Shown here: in pieces, positions 47,861 through 63,616 of the stretch | Layout of the letters: each line of letters begins with the position of its first letter | How positions within the stretch are numbered: position 1 is the stretch's first letter | Assembly: GCF_035594125.1 (NCBI RefSeq) | Contig: NC_087151.1 | Span: forward strand, 22,959,069-23,023,068 | Length of the DNA stretch: 64,000 bases | Direction: 5' to 3' | DNA from: Scylla paramamosain | Taxonomy: Eukaryota > Arthropoda > Malacostraca > Decapoda > Portunidae | The notes under the pieces: model-generated | What the model saw: the letters and a program-made list of their open reading frames with translations, nothing else | Told to the model about the DNA's origin: nothing | The model's database searches: none | Program-made: the position numbers and the translations under genes

Positions 47861-50800
47861 TACCACTAATAAAAAACACACACACAAAAAAAAATGTTTT
47901 TAGTGGTATTCTTTTTCTCGATATAGAGAGCTATTCATGCGTTGTAACTTTTTGGTACCTAAGAAGCTCAAAAAAAAAAAAAACATTCGTTATACACGTT
48001 TCTCGTAATGTCCCTTCGTTTCCCCATATAAGGTTGTTTGCGTGCATTTTGTCGTTTTAGTACCTAATGTGCTCAAACACACTCACAAGAGAAGTTTTTG
48101 GTAACTTTGTTCATTTTATTCAAACCACATTCTTTGTATGCATTTTGATGTGTTGGTACCGAGCAATGTGAAAACACTTAAAACACAAGTCTTTGGCAAT
48201 GTTTTTCTCCATATGGAGTGGTTTACACGCATTTTATTGTTTTGATATGTATGTTTAAATATTAAGTTCAAACACACCTATTATATGTGAGCGGTGTTTT
48301 ACATGCTTTTTAGCATTTTGCTACGTAGGAAGTCCATAAACACATAACACTCAAATTTTAATTTTCGTAATGTTCTTTTGCATTAGAATATATGGTGTTT
48401 TCTATGTATTCTCGCATTTTTGTGCAATCTATATGTAGATTGCTCTTCATGCCTTTTAGAGTTTAGTTCCCTAAGGTCAATGAAACTCATAATACACGCG
48501 TCTGGTAATTACGTTCCTTTCACCATATAGGGTACTATGCTTGCATTTTGTCGCTTCTGTACTTAATAAACTCAAAAACACTAAAAAATAAACATTTTTG
48601 GAAATGTTATTCCGTTTTTCCATAAAGTGTTTTTAACATGCGTTTTAGCATTTTGATACGTAAGAAGCTTCTCATCAATGAAAAGAAGTTTTTTTGGAAA
48701 TATTGTTTTCTATTCCAATATAGGGTGCTTTCCATGGATTTTAGTGTCTGGTAATGTCGTTTCGCTTCCCCATATACAGTGCTGGATTTTGACGTTTTGA
48801 TTCTTAACATTGGCAAAACAATAAAGAAAACAAAAAAACTCAAAATGCATGTTTTTGGTAAAGGTGTTCTGTTTCTCCATATATAATATTATTCACGCAT
48901 TTTTTACTCTTGGTGCCTAAGAATCTCTAAAACATACATACACGTTTCTGATAATATAATTTATTTCATCATATAGAGTAATATCAACGTATTTTGATGT
49001 TTCCCTACCTAATAAGCTCAAAAATACTGGAAACATGCATTTTTACTGATGTTATTGTGTTTCCTCATAAAAGCTCTTTTGAATGCGTTTAGTGTTGCGA
49101 TACGGAAGAAGCTAAAGAAAAATAAAACTCAAAAAACACGTTTTTCTTATGCTTTCCACTTTAATGCAGGGTGCTTTACATATTTTTAAGCATTTTCATA
49201 CCTAACACACTCAAAGATACTCAAAAGACACTTTTCTGGTAATGCCATTCCGTTTCCTCAATATAGTGCTTTGCATGGATTTTGGCGTTTTGGTATCTAA
49301 CAATTTGAAAAAAAAAAGAAAACAAATGTTTTTGATAATGATGTGTTTCTCCATATAAAGTGCTATTCACGCGTTTTTTAGTTTTGGTACCTAAAAAGTT
49401 CAAAAGCACTCATAATACACGCTTCTCGTAATGTCTTTTCTTTCCGTTTATAGGGTACTTTGCATGCATTTGGTGTTTTGGTACCTGGTAATTTTGTTCT
49501 GTTTTAGCGTTTTGGTACCAAAGAAGCTAATAAACACTTATAATACACATTTCTTATAATATCGGTTTATTTTCTATATAGGGTTGTTTGCATGCATATT
49601 GGCGTTTTTATACGTAACAAGCTCAAAACACTGAAAAGACACGTTTTTTGGTAATGCGGCATTGTTTACCTGTATAGTATTTACCTGTATGTATTTTTTT
49701 ACGTTTTGGTACTTAACAATGAGAAAAAAAAACACTCAAAATACACCTTTTTTGTAATGTTGCTCTGCTTTTATATATAGAGTAATATTCATGCGTTTTT
49801 GTGTATGGGTACCAAGAAAGGTCAGAAAAACTCATTATGCACGTCTTTCAAAATGTCTTTTCGTTTACCCATATAGGGTGGTTTGCATGCATTTTGACGT
49901 TTTAGTACCTAACGAGCTCAAACACACTTACAATACACGTTTTTGGAAACTTTTTTTTTTTTTGTGCTTCTTCAGATCAGTTGCTTTGTATGCATTTTGG
50001 CGTTTTGTGAAAAACACCCAAAACGCACGATTTTTGGAATGTTCTGTATCTCCCTATAGTTTTTTTTTCACACGTTTTAGTGTTTTGATACCTAAGGTGA
50101 GAAATACTCATTATACACGTTTATGCTAATATCATTTCGTTTCCCAATATAGGCGTTTTTTCTACGTAAAAAGTAAAAAAAAAAAAAAAAAAATACAATT
50201 CACGATTTCGGTAATTTTATTCCGTTTGATCATAAAGGGTGTTTTGCATGCGTTTGAGTATTTTGGTATGGAAGAAGCTTAAAAACATATAAGCTACGTT
50301 TTTGTTATTCTTGATTTCTATTCCCATATAGGGTGCTTTCCATGCTTTGTAACGTTTTCGTGCCTAATATTTTCAAAAACACTCAAAAGACACGTTTTTT
50401 GTTTTCATTACCTCATATAGAGAGCTTTTGATGCATTTTGGAGTTTTGATTATTGACAATGTGAAATATTCTCAAAATGCACGTTTTTCGTAATGTTCTG
50501 TTTCTCTATATTAAATGATATTCACGCGTTTTAGCATTTTGGTATCTAAAAATCTAAAAAGAAGCACTCATAAAGAATATTTCTGATAATATCGTTTTGT
50601 TTCACCATAGAGGGTATTTTTCATGCATTTGGACGTTTGTGTTCCTAAGAAGTTAAAAATACTCAAAGTACGAGTACACATATTTGGAAATGTTATTCTG
50701 TTTCTCCATTAGAATGTTTTGTATGCGTTTTAGTATTTTGGTACGTAAGAAGGTCTAAACACTCCAAAGAAACGTTTTTGGTAATGGTTTGTTACCATAT

Positions 50801-50921
50801 AGGGTGGTGTCCATGCCTTTTTAATGTTTTGGTGTCTAACACGCTCAAAAACATTCAAACGAGACATGCCATCTCGTTTCACCATATACAGAATGCATTT
50901 TGGCGTTTTAGTACCTAACGT

Positions 50922-50926
<5 letters not shown>

Positions 50927-50958
<32 letters not shown>
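50927..50958. repeat. Poly(A) run
   Basis: About 32 A bases inside a monomer spacer after a GTAGT word. It lies at the right edge of the stretch deleted in Y1. I see no LINE 3' end attached, so it is not evidence for an insertion. Confidence 0.8.
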
Positions 50959-50959
<1 letters not shown>

Positions 50960-51048
50960 GTTTTTTTACTAAAGTTCTATTTCTTCAGATGGTGTGCTAT
51001 TCATGCGTTTTAGAGTTTTGGTACCTAAGAAAAAAAAAATAAATAAAT

Positions 51049-51168
<120 letters not shown>

Positions 51169-51475
51169 CATAATACACGTTTCTCGTAATATTTTTTTTC
51201 GTTTCCCCCCATAAGGTGCTTCGTATATACTTTTGCGTTTTGGTATCTAACAATGTAAAATGTGCTTAAAACAAACGTTTTTTGGTAATTTTCTGTTTCT
51301 CAATATAAAGTGCTATTTACGCGTTTTAGCCTTTTGGTACTTAAGAAGCTCAAGAACATTAATAATAAACATTTCTTTTAATATCATTTAATTTCCGAAA
51401 TAGATTATTTTTCATGCAATTTAGCATTTTTGTATGTAACAAGCTGAGAACACCGAAAATATACGTTTTTTTGGA

Positions 51476-53907
51476 GCCACAAATGTCCCCAGGGCGGACT
51501 GCTCTTCTGATAATGACCCTAAGTGTCTTGACACCCCACTCAACTTTTTCTTCATTAACTTCTCCAACATTCGCGATCTAAGATCTAATTTTCAATCAGT
51601 AGAACACCACCTCTCCTCTTCTAAACCTCATTTTCTTTTCCTCACTGAAAATCAGGTATCTGAGGCAAGTGACAGTAGGCCCTTTTTCTGTCCCCTCCTA
51701 CTTTCTCTATCCTCATTTTCAATTCAAAGCTGGATGTTGCGTTTATGTGCGAAACGACATAACCTGCTCTCGTGCCCACGCTCTTGAATCTTCTGAGTTT
51801 TCCACCATCTGGGTACGACTTCAGAGTCACTATCAAACTAAATTCAACTGTGCTGTATAAATCTCACCTAACTCCTCTGACTACAAGAAATTCTATGGCT
51901 ACTTAACTTCCAAAGAGAAGCATATTCTGACTCTCTTCCCTTTTGCAGAGATCTCCATTCTTGGAGACATCAATGTTCACCACCAGCTTTGGCTTTCCTC
52001 TCCCTTCACTGACCATCCTTGTGAACTAGCCTTCAATTTGCTATCTTCCACGACCTACAGCAATTGGTGCAACACCCTACTCGTATTCCTGACCGTTTTA
52101 GAGATACGCCTAACATTCTTGACCTTTTCTTCATCTTTAATCCTTCTCCATATGCTGTCACCCTCTCTTCTCCATTGGGCTCCTCCGATCACAATCTCAT
52201 ATCTGTATCTTGTCCTATCGCTCCAATCTCTCCTCAGGATCCCCCTAAGCGAAGGTGCCTCTGGCGTTTTGCCTCTGCTAGTTGGGGAACCTGAGGAGGT
52301 ATTTTGCTGATTTTCCTTGGAATGACTACTGCTTCCGTGTCAGAGACCCATCTTTGTGTGCCGAGCGCATAACAGAGGTGATAGTGTCTGTCATGGAGGC
52401 ATACTTTCCTCACTCTTTTTCTCGACCTAAACTTTCCAAACCTTGGTTTAACACAGCTTGTTCTCGTGCTATACATGATAGATAAGTGGCCCACAAAAGA
52501 TACTTAAGCTTTTCATCACCAGAATCTCATGCACTTTATATTTCTGCACGGAACCATGCCAAGTCTGTTCTCAAACTACCCAAAAATACTCCTTCATTAA
52601 CAGAAAGTGTTAAAATCTTTCAAAATCTAACTCCCCTCGAGACTTCTTCCATCTAACCCAAAATATCTCCAATAACTTTGCTTTTTCTTCTTTCCCTCCT
52701 TTATTTCAACCGGATGGCACCACTGCTATCACATCTATCTCAAAAGCTGAACTCTTCGCTCAAACCTTTGCTAAAAACTATACCTTGGACGATTCATGGC
52801 TAGTTCCTCCTTCTCCTCCATCCTCTGACTACTTCATGCTTCACATTGAAATTCTTCGCAATGATATTTTCCATGCTGGCCTAAACCCTTAGAAGGCCTA
52901 TGGACCTGATGGGGTCCCTCCTATTGTTCTCCGAAACTGTGCCTCCGTGCTTGCATCTTGCCTAGTCAAACTCATCATAATCAGCTCTGTCTGTCAACAT
53001 CTACCTTTCCTTCTTGCTGGAAATTTGTCTACATTCAGCTTGTTCTTAAAAAGGTTGACCGTTCTAATCTCTCAAACTGCCGTCCTATTGTTTTAATTCC
53101 CTGCCTATCTAAAGTTTTTGAACAGGAAGATTCTTAAACAACCTTCTATCTGATCGCCAGTATGGGTTCAGTCAAGGCCGCTCTACTGGTGATCTTGCTT
53201 TCTTTACTGAGTCTTGGTCATCCTCTTTTAGAGATTTTGGTGAAACTCTTGCTGTTGCCTTGGATATATGAAAAGCTTTTGATAGAATTTGGCACAAAGC
53301 TTTTATTTCCAAACTATCTTTCTACGGCTTTTATCCTTCTCTCTGTAACTTCATCACAAGTTTCCTTTTTGGCAGTTCTATTGCTGCTGTGGTAGACGGT
53401 GACTGTTCTTCTCCTAAATCTATTATCAGTGGTGTTCCTCAGGGTTCTGTCCTATCACCCACTCTCCATATTATTCATCAAAGACCTTCTAAACCAAACT
53501 TCTTGTCCTATCCTCTCCTATGCTGATGATACCTCCCTGCACTTTTCCACGTCTTTTCATAGACGTCCAACACTTCAGGACGTAAGCGTTTCACGCAGAG
53601 AAGCCACAGAACGCTTGGCTACTGATCTTTTTTTAAAATTTCTGATTCGGGCAGAAAAAAAAACTTGGTATTGTTCAATGCCTCAAAAACTAAATTCCTC
53701 CAATCAACTCGACACAACCTTTCAGACAACTATCCCCTCTTCTTCAGTGACACTTAACTGTCCCCCCTTCTACACTGAACATTCTCGGTCTGTCCTTTAC
53801 TTATAATCTGAAGTACTAAAACTAGCTAAAACAGCTTCTATGAAGTTAAGTGTTCTGAGACGTCTCTGCCAGTTTTTTTTTTTTTTTTCTTACCCCCCAG
53901 TTGCTAG
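51476..53907 (+). mobile_element. LINE copy H, duplicate of copy G
   Basis: Same 5' edge (GCCACAAATG), same 3' edge (TTGCTAGGGTGCTTTC here, CTGCTAGGTTGCTTTC in G), the same GDIN substitution in the EEP motif and the same TAG (52890-52892) as copy G. It has its own changes: an inserted AATCATC-like stretch near 52975, YADDTS at motif C (53519-53530) and a loss near 53815. It spans EEP to just after RT, and is frameshifted and dead. Confidence 0.9.
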
Positions 53908-55027
53908 GGTGCTTTCTAAGCATTTTATCGTTTTGTTGCCTAAAACACTAAAAAAACACTTTTCTGGTAACGTTTTCTTTCCCCATATAAAGTTAAATCA
54001 CTTTATATGGGGTATATAGGCATTTTGGCGTTTTTGTACCTAACATTGTGAAAAATACCTAAATACACGCTTTTGGTAATGTTGATCAGTTTGTACATAT
54101 GGATTTTTATTTACGCGTTTTAGGATATTAGTACCTGAGAAGGTCAAAAACAATAATACACGTTTCAGGTAATGTCGTTTTGTTTCACCATATAAACACA
54201 CATTTTTGGTAATGTTATTCTGTTTCTCCAAAATGGATGTTTAGTAGGTATTTTAGAGATCTGATACATAAGAAGCTCAAAACCACTCTAAAGGCACGCT
54301 TTTCGTAATGTGCTTTTGTATTCCAATATAGAGTGCTTTCCATGCATTATAGCATTATAGCCTAACGAGTTCATAAACATTCTTAAGAAATGTTTCTTGT
54401 AATGTCATTTCATTTCCTAATACAGAGTGCTTTAAATGCATTTTGTCCCTTTGGTACCTAACAATGTGAAAAAAAGAATCATTCAAAATAAGCGTTTTTG
54501 ATAATGTAGTTTTGTCTCACCATATAGGATACTATTAACACATTTTAGAGTTTGGTAGTTAAATAGCTCAAAAACACACGTTTCTCGTAATGCCCTTTTG
54601 TTTTTCCATAAGGAGTGTTTTGCATCCATTTTGTCGTTTTGATACAAAACAGCGTAAAAAATAAATAAATAAATAAAAAAATATATATTTGTCAATGCTG
54701 TTCTTTTCTAGTAAATAGAAAGTGCTATTCACGCGTTTTACCGTTTTGGTAACTAAGAAATTCAGAAACACTTGTAATACATGTTTCTTGTAATATCGTA
54801 TCGTTTCCCATACAGTGTATTTTTCATGCATTTTGCCGTTTTTGTTGTAGGTAAGAATCTCAAAAAGACGTTTTTTGGTAATGTTATTCTGTTTCGCAAT
54901 AATTTATTTATTTATTTTTTTGGCATTCGATTTAGCGTTTCAGTACGCAAAAAGCTCACAAACACTGACAAGACACGTTTTTGGCAGTAATGTTTTGTAT
55001 TCCAATATAATATAGATTCCATGCTTT
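53908..55027 (+). repeat. Satellite tail of Y2
   Basis: Counterpart of 41421-42540. It carries a perfect 13 bp-stem inverted repeat at 53981-54012 (CCCCATATAAAGT facing ACTTTATATGGGG). Confidence 0.85.
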
Positions 55028-56022
<995 letters not shown>

Positions 56023-56093
<71 letters not shown>

Positions 56094-56140
56094 CGTTATT
56101 ATTATTAGAAGTAGTAGCAGTATTGTTGTTGTTGTTCCTC

Positions 56141-56198
<58 letters not shown>
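56023..56198. repeat. (ATT)n microsatellites, two tracts
   Basis: ATT at about 56023-56106 and 56143-56198, separated by a short GTAGTAGCAG/TTG segment. Leu- or Ile-rich ORFs here are artefacts. Confidence 0.96.
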
Positions 56199-56199
<1 letters not shown>

Positions 56200-56282
56200 C
56201 TTGTAATAACGATGATAATAATTTTAAATTACAATTTTAGTATAGTACCTTATCGGCATTATTATTGTCATTATCATCATTA

Positions 56283-56285
<3 letters not shown>

Positions 56286-56341
<56 letters not shown>
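56286..56341. repeat. (TG)n microsatellite, 28 units
   Basis: A perfect TG tract of about 56 bp. Confidence 0.97.
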
Positions 56342-56343
<2 letters not shown>

Positions 56344-56668
56344 ATGTGGTACGGAAGATTTAATAATCGTTTCATTGCAAGAATTGTGTTGTTTGCAGTT
56401 TTTTTCTTTTTACTTATGTTGTTATTGTCATTTTAAGTTTGTTGTTGTTTTTTTCGTTAACTATGTTTTATCTTTGATGATGACAATGTAGTTGTTAATG
56501 TTGATGTTCTTTGTTGATACTATTATTGTTGTTGTTGTTGTTGTTGCTGTTATTGTTGTTGTTGTTGTTGTTGTTTTTGTTGTCGTCGTCGTTGTTGTTG
56601 TTTTTTGTTGTTGATGTCGTTGATGTTGGTTTTTTGTTTTATTTTTTTTATTTTTTTATTTTTTTTTT
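56342..56668. repeat. TTG-rich and T-rich low-complexity stretch
   Basis: AT-rich sequence with no recognisable gene (56342-56520), then TTG repeats at about 56526-56640, then a T-rich run to 56668. The T-run next to 56669 is the poly(A) tail of LINE I read on plus. Confidence 0.8.
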
Positions 56669-57195
56669 AAGTAAGAGTGACACTGGTCAAGGGCAATCAA
56701 AAGTTCGAAAAAGGCCCACTTGAGTGCCAGTTCCCAAACCGAGGTCAAAAAGAATTATCCAAAATTGAAGGATACTGTCTTAAAGCCTACTTTGAAAGAG
56801 TTCAAGTCATAGGAGGAAGGAAATACATAAGCAGGCAGAGAGTTTCAGTAATGAATGACTGAGAATACTGGTAATCTTGCATTAGAGAGATGGACAGAAT
56901 AGGGGTGAGAGAAAGTATAAAGTTTTGTACAGCAAGGCCGCGGGAGGAGAGGAGGCATGCAGTCAGTAAGATCTTAATAGCAGTTAGCGTGAAAATAGCA
57001 TTAGAAGATATCAAGAGATGCAACATTGCAGCGATGAGAGAAGGGCTGAAGACAATCAGTTAGAGAAATTGATAGGACGAAAAACTTTTTATTTCACCCT
57101 GTCTAAAAGAGCGGTATGAGTGAAACCTATACATGGTTGGAACTTCTTACATGGATTGATAATGGCCGTCTATATGTGCATGGTCAGCAGCTTAT

Positions 57196-57650
<455 letters not shown>

Positions 57651-58151
57651 AAGTTGTGGGAGGGTTGAGAAAAACTGGTGGGGACGACTCTGAATGCCTA
57701 ACTTCATATAAGCTGTTTTAGCTAGAGATGAGATGTGAAGTTTCCAGCTTAGATAATTAAAGAAAGACAGACAGAGGAAGTTCAATGTAGCAGCAGGGGA
57801 CAGCTGAGTGTCAATAAAAAAGAGGGGATAGTTATCTGGAACAATCTTTTAAGTTTATATATGAAGGAATTGAGTTTTTGAGGCATTACTCTACCCCAAA
57901 CAGAAATTTTAAAGAAATTAAAAGTCTGGCGTATTGTGGCTTCCCGACGTGAGCTGTTTAGCTTCTAAAGGGTTGGAAGTCTACGAAAAGACGTAGGAAA
58001 GTGCATAGTGGTATCAGCGTAGAAATGGATAGGACAAGAATTTTGTCTTAGATCATTAATGAATAATAGGAACACCACTGTTAATACTTAGACTTAGGAG
58101 AAGAATAGTCTCCGCCTACAACAGCAACAATAAAACGGACAGAAAGGACAT

Positions 58152-58358
58152 TTAAGGTGAAATTACAGAGAAAAGGATAGAAGGTAAGTAGGTAGGAAGG
58201 TACTTTGGAAATTGAAGATCGTGCCATATTCTGTCAAAACCTTTTTGATATTTCTTAGGCAACAGCGCAAGTTTCACAAAATCCTTAAAAGAAGATGACC
58301 AAGACTCAGTAAGGATGGCCAGTAGAGCGGCCATGACTGAACCCATACTGGCGATCAC
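58152..58358 (-). pseudogene. LINE I RT fragment (motif A region)
   Basis: Degenerate remains of the RT segment between YRPI and motif B, here shifted between frames. The QYGFS..., KGFDRIWH-like and SLFS-like words can be matched to other copies only by switching frame. It is included to show where the RT core lies in this copy. Confidence 0.55.
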
Positions 58359-58481
58359 ATGTATGGTCGTGAAATGATAGATGTTTAAGAATCTTCCTAT
58401 TCAGGATATATTCAAAACTTTAGAGGGGCAGGAAATTAAAGCAATAGTGCAGTAGTTTAAGAGGTTAGAGCAGACACCTTT

Positions 58482-58549
58482 TTTACACTCTATTCTCGAA
58501 CGTTAAAGACAACAGCCTCGCATGAGAAACACCGCTTAATAGAAAAAAA
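58482..58549. other. Unassigned 68 bp between LINE I and satellite
   Basis: It has neither the satellite core nor LINE similarity. It is too short to classify. Confidence 0.5.
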
Positions 58550-61500
58550 ACAACAAAATCCAAAATGTGTATTTTGAGTGTTTTTGAGCGTGTTAGATAC
58601 CAAAACATCAAAATGCATTCCTAGCACCCCATATTGGGTAATGAAACAACATACCAGAAACGTGTCATTTGCGTGTTATTGAGCATATTACGCACAAAAC
58701 TATAAAAATAAATAAATAAATAAATAAACATGGGAAAAAAAAACTATTTAAGAAAATTAAACAATATTACAAAAATCGTGTCACTTTAATGTTTCTGAGC
58801 TTCTAACAAACCAAATCTCTAAAAATGCATATGAAACACCCTTTATGAAGCAACAGATCAACAGTACCAAAAACGTGTGTTTTGAGCATTTTGCAGTTTA
58901 TTAGGTAATAAAACAAAGTGTTCATTATTTGGAAATTAAATAATATTATGACAAACGTGTCTTATGAGTGTTTTTAGATTCTTAAGTGCTTAACGCTAAA
59001 ACAAATTAATATAACTTTATATTGAAAAACAGAACATCATTAACAAAAACGTGTATTTTGAGTCTTATTCACCATATTAGGTGCCAAAACGCTAAAATAT
59101 ATAAAATGACAATATATGAAGAAACAACTACATTACTAAAATCCTGTATTATGACTGTTTTAAACTTGTGAGGTACCAAAACGTGAAACTGCATACAAAG
59201 TACACTATATTGGAAAATAAAACAACATTACCAAAAACGGAGCTTTTGACTGTTTTCAATTTACGTACTAAAACACTAAAACGCATGCAAATCACCTTTC
59301 ATGTAGAAACATAAATTATTTGAAAATTGTGTCTTTTGAGTATTTTTTAGCTTTTTAGGGGCCAAAATGTCAAAATGCATACAAAGCACCTTATAGGGGA
59401 CAATGCTATAACATTATCAGAAATGTGTCATTTGCGCGTCTTTTTTAGTATATTAGGAACCAAAACGTTGGAAAGCATGGAAAAAATCCTATAAAGGAAA
59501 AAAAAGTGCTATTACCAAAATCGTGTCTTATTAGTGTTTTTCAGTTTTTAATCTACCCAAACTCTAAAAAGTATACAAAACACCTTTTCTGGAGCAAGAG
59601 AACAACATTACCAAAAAGTGTGTTTTGAGCACTTTTTATATTTTTTTTAGTTTATTAGGTACCAAAACTCTAAAACACATCAAAAGTAACCAATATAGGG
59701 AAAATAAAATATATCACCACAAACATGCCTTATGAGTGTTTAAAGATTCTGAGGGGCTGAAGCGCCAAAACATATTAATATTATTAATTTTTATTAATAT
59801 TAATTATTAGTAAAATTGAGAAAAGAACCTCATCACCAAAAACGTGTATTATAAGTGTGATTCACCATATAAGGTACAAAAATCTCAAAATACATAAAAA
59901 GAACCTTACCAAAATGCCAAAACACATGAAAATTAGCCAATATAGGAAAACGAAACGATAAAAATCACAAACATGTATTATGAGAGTTTTAGATGTTCTT
60001 AGGTATCAGAATGATGAAACACGTGAATAGTACTCTATATTCAGAAACAACAATATTACAAAAAAAAAAAAAATTGTATTGTGAGTCTTTCTCACCCCGT
60101 TAGACATCAAAACGCCAAAAGGCATACAAAAAAAAAAATATTTGGAAAAAGATAACTATTAACAAAATCCTGTTTTTGAACTTGTTAGGTACCAAAACGT
60201 CAAAGCGCATGCAAAGCACACTATATATGGAAAAAAAAAAAAAAACATTTCCAAAAACGCTGCTTTTGAGTGCTTTTATGTACCAAAACGTTAAAACATA
60301 TTCAAAACACCCGTTACTAAGAATGAAAAAGAACATCATCAAAAAATGTATTTTTTTAGCTTTTTAGATACCAAAACACCAAAATGCATGCAAAACACCC
60401 TATATAGGGTAATGAAACGACAATACAAGAAACGTTTCTTTTGCGTGTTTTTCATCATATTAGTCACTCAAACGGTAAAAAGCATGGAAAACTACCTTTA
60501 TGAGAAATCTAAACAACATTACAAAAATCGTGTCGTTTGAGTGTTTTCATCATCTCACATAACATCTTATCTTACATAAGAAAATTCTGAAAAGCTGTAA
60601 AACTCGTTCTGTAGAAGCAGAAAAGCATTATTAAAACGTGCGTTTTAGGTGCAAAGTAGCCTATACGGGGAAACTAATCGATATTACCACAAACATGTCT
60701 TATGAGTGTTTAAGGTTCTTATGAGGTGAAATGCTAAAGCATATGAATATTACTCTATATTGAGGCAACATAACTTCATTACCAAAAAACGTGTATTGTG
60801 AGTGTCATTAGCCATTTTAAATACCAAAACGCCATATAACAGTTTCTGGAGAAACAGAACATTTAGAAAAACGTGTGTTTTAAGTATTTTTGAGTTTGTT
60901 AGGTACCAAATTACCAAACATATGCAACGTAGCCTGTATAGTGAAACGAAACGATATAATCACAAACGTGTATTATGAGTGTTTTTTTTTTTTATGTTCT
61001 AAGGTATCAAAACACTAAAACACGTGAATTGTCCTCTATAGTGAGAAACAGTACAACTTTAACAAAAACGTGTATTGAGTTCTAATCACCATATTAGGTA
61101 CCAAAACGACAAAATATATGCAATGAAACATATATGAAGAAAAACTTTTTCATTACCAAAAATCTGTATTAAGACTGAAATTGTTACATATCAAAACGCA
61201 TTAGAGCATTTAAAGCACACTATAATAGAAAAGAATACATTACCAAAAACCTAGCTCTTGTTTTTTTTTCAGCTTCTTAAGAACAAAAACGGTAAAAAGC
61301 ATGCAAAACACCCATTATACAGAAACAAAACAAATTCTTGAAAAAAGTGTATTTTGAGTGTTTTTTGAGCTTGTTAGGTACCAGAACGCCAAAATGTAAG
61401 CAAAGCACCCTATGTAGGGTAATTAAACGCTTTTACCAAAAATGTGTCATTTGCGTGTTTTTTGAGCATATAGAGCACAAAATTGCTAAAAATCATGGAA

Positions 61501-62255
61501 AACATCCAATATAGGAACCCTGTAAACAATATTACTAAAATCATGACTTTTGTGTTTTTGAGCTTCTTACGTACCAAAATTCAAAAAAATGCATACAAAA
61601 CACTCTTTCAAGAGGAATATATCATTACCAGAAACCTGTGTTTTAGTGTTGTTGTTTTTTTCAGTTCATTAGGTGACAAAACGCCTAAACATATGCTAGT
61701 ATAAGGAAACTAAAAAATATTACCGGAAACGTGTCTTATGAGTGTTTTTTTTTTAAGGTTCATAGGTGCTGAATCTCTAAAACATATGAATATTTCTCTA
61801 TCTTAAAAAGAAAAAAATAATACCAAAGACGTGTATTATAAGTGTGTTCCATCATGTTAAGTATCAAAACACCAAAATGCATAAAAAAGAACCTTTTCTA
61901 GAGATAGAGAACAACATTTCTAAAAACGTGTGTTTAAAGTGTTATTTATTAGCTACCAAACCCCAAAACACATGTAAAGTACCCGAAAGAGGGAAACGAA
62001 ACGATATAATCAAAAACGTAAATTATGAGTGTTTTTGATGTTCTTATCATCAGAATGCTAAAACATTTAAATAGTACCCTATATTGAAAAAAAAAAAAAA
62101 ACATGTATTGTCTTATTTACCATGTTAGATACCAAAACGCCAATACACATACAAAGAACCGTTTATTAAAAAAGAAAACTATATTTTCAAAAACCTGTAT
62201 CATCCAAAGCACATTATTTCGGAATATAAAATCACTAAAAACATGGCTCTTTTTT
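58550..62255 (-). repeat. Satellite array, 11-type form, reverse orientation
   Basis: About 38 monomers whose core reads GTACCAAAACGC on plus, that is, minus-oriented. The types are those of the left arm, not the central five-type array: the reverse complements of b (GAGTCTTATTCACCAT, 59060), f (TTTAAGGTTCTTA, 60700), g/d (AGTTTATTAGG) and i (TTTGCGTGTT, 58670) recur in order. It ends where LINE J begins. Confidence 0.82.
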
Positions 62256-62656
62256 CATTGGGGAACTGAGGAGGTATTTTTCTGACTTTCCTTGGAATGA
62301 CTACTGCTTCCGTTTCAGAGACCCGTCTTTGTGTGCTGAGCGCATAACAGGAGCGATAGTGTCTGGCATGGAGGCATACATTCCTCACTCTTTTTCTTGA
62401 CCTAAACTTACCAAACCTTGGTTTAACACAGCTTGTTTTCGTGCTATACATGGTAGAGAGGTGGCCTTTAAAAGGTACTTAAACCTTCCATCACAAGATC
62501 TAACTCCTCTCGTAACTTCTGGCATCTAGCCAAAAATATCTCCAATAACTTTGCTTCTTCTTCTTTCCCTCCTTTATTTCAACTAGATGGCACCACTACT
62601 ATCACATCTATTTCTAAAGCTGAACTCTTCGCTCAAACTTTTCCTAAAAATCTACT

Positions 62657-62995
62657 TTGGACGATTCAGGGCTTGTTCCTCCCTCTCCTCCACCCTCTGA
62701 CTACTTCATGCTACCTATTAAAATTCTTCGCAATGATGTTTTCCATGCCCTTGCTGGCCTAAACCTTCGGAAGGCTTATGGACCTGATGGGGTCCCTCCT
62801 ATTGTTCTCCAAAACTGTGCTTCCGTGCTTGCACTTTGCCTAGTCAAACTCTTTCAGCTCTGTCTGTCAAAATCTACCTTTCCTTCTTGCTGGAAGTTTG
62901 CCTACATTCAACCTGTTCCTAAAAAGGGTGACCGTTCTAATCCCTCAAACTACCGTCCTATTGCTTTAATTTCTTACCTATCTAAAGATTTTTAA
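62657..62995 (+). pseudogene. LINE J N-terminal RT fragment
   Basis: A 112-codon frame with FHALAGLNLRKAYGPDGVPP, STFPSCWKFAYIQPVPKKGD and NYRPIALISYLSKDF, the fingers region of the RT. It ends at a stop where the other copies continue toward the QYGFRQG motif. Confidence 0.85.
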
Positions 62996-63277
62996 TCTAT
63001 CCTCAACAGAAAGATTCTTAAACATCTATCACTTCACAAACATCCATTTAATCACCAGTATGGGTTCCGTCAAGGCCACTCTACTGGTGATCTTATGGCT
63101 TTCCTTCCTGAGTCTCTTTTAGATATTTTGGTGAAACTTTTGTTGTTGCCTTGGACATATCAAAAGCTTTTTGATAGAGTCTGGCACAAAGCTTTGATTT
63201 GACTACCCTCCTACGGCTTCTATCCTTCTCTCTGTAACTTCATCTTAAGTTTCCTTTCTGACTGTTCTATTGCTGCT

Positions 63278-63616
63278 GTGGTATACGGTCACTGTTCTTC
63301 TCCTAAATCTATTAACAGTGGTGTTCCCCAGGGTTCTGTCCTGTCACCCACTCTCTTCTTATTATTCATTAATGATCTTCTAAACCAAACTTCTTGTCCT
63401 ATCCACTCCTACGCTGATGATACCACTCTGCACTTTTCCACATCTTTTCATAGACGTCCAACCCTTCAAGAGGTAAACATTTCACGCACGGAAGAAACAG
63501 AATGCTTGATTTCTGATCTTTCTAAAATTTCTGATTGGGGCAGAGCAAACTTGGTATTGTTTAATACCTCAAAAAATTCAATTCCTTCATCTATCAACTC
63601 GACACAACCTTCCTGA
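63278..63616 (+). pseudogene. LINE J RT fragment with motifs B and C
   Basis: A 112-codon frame with SINSGVPQGSVLSPTLF (motif B), YADDTTLHFSTSFHRRPT (motif C at residues 45-48) and KISDWGRANLVLFN (palm/thumb boundary). It lies in the same frame as 62657-62995, but the part between is frameshifted. It then breaks after an A-run near 63573. Confidence 0.87.
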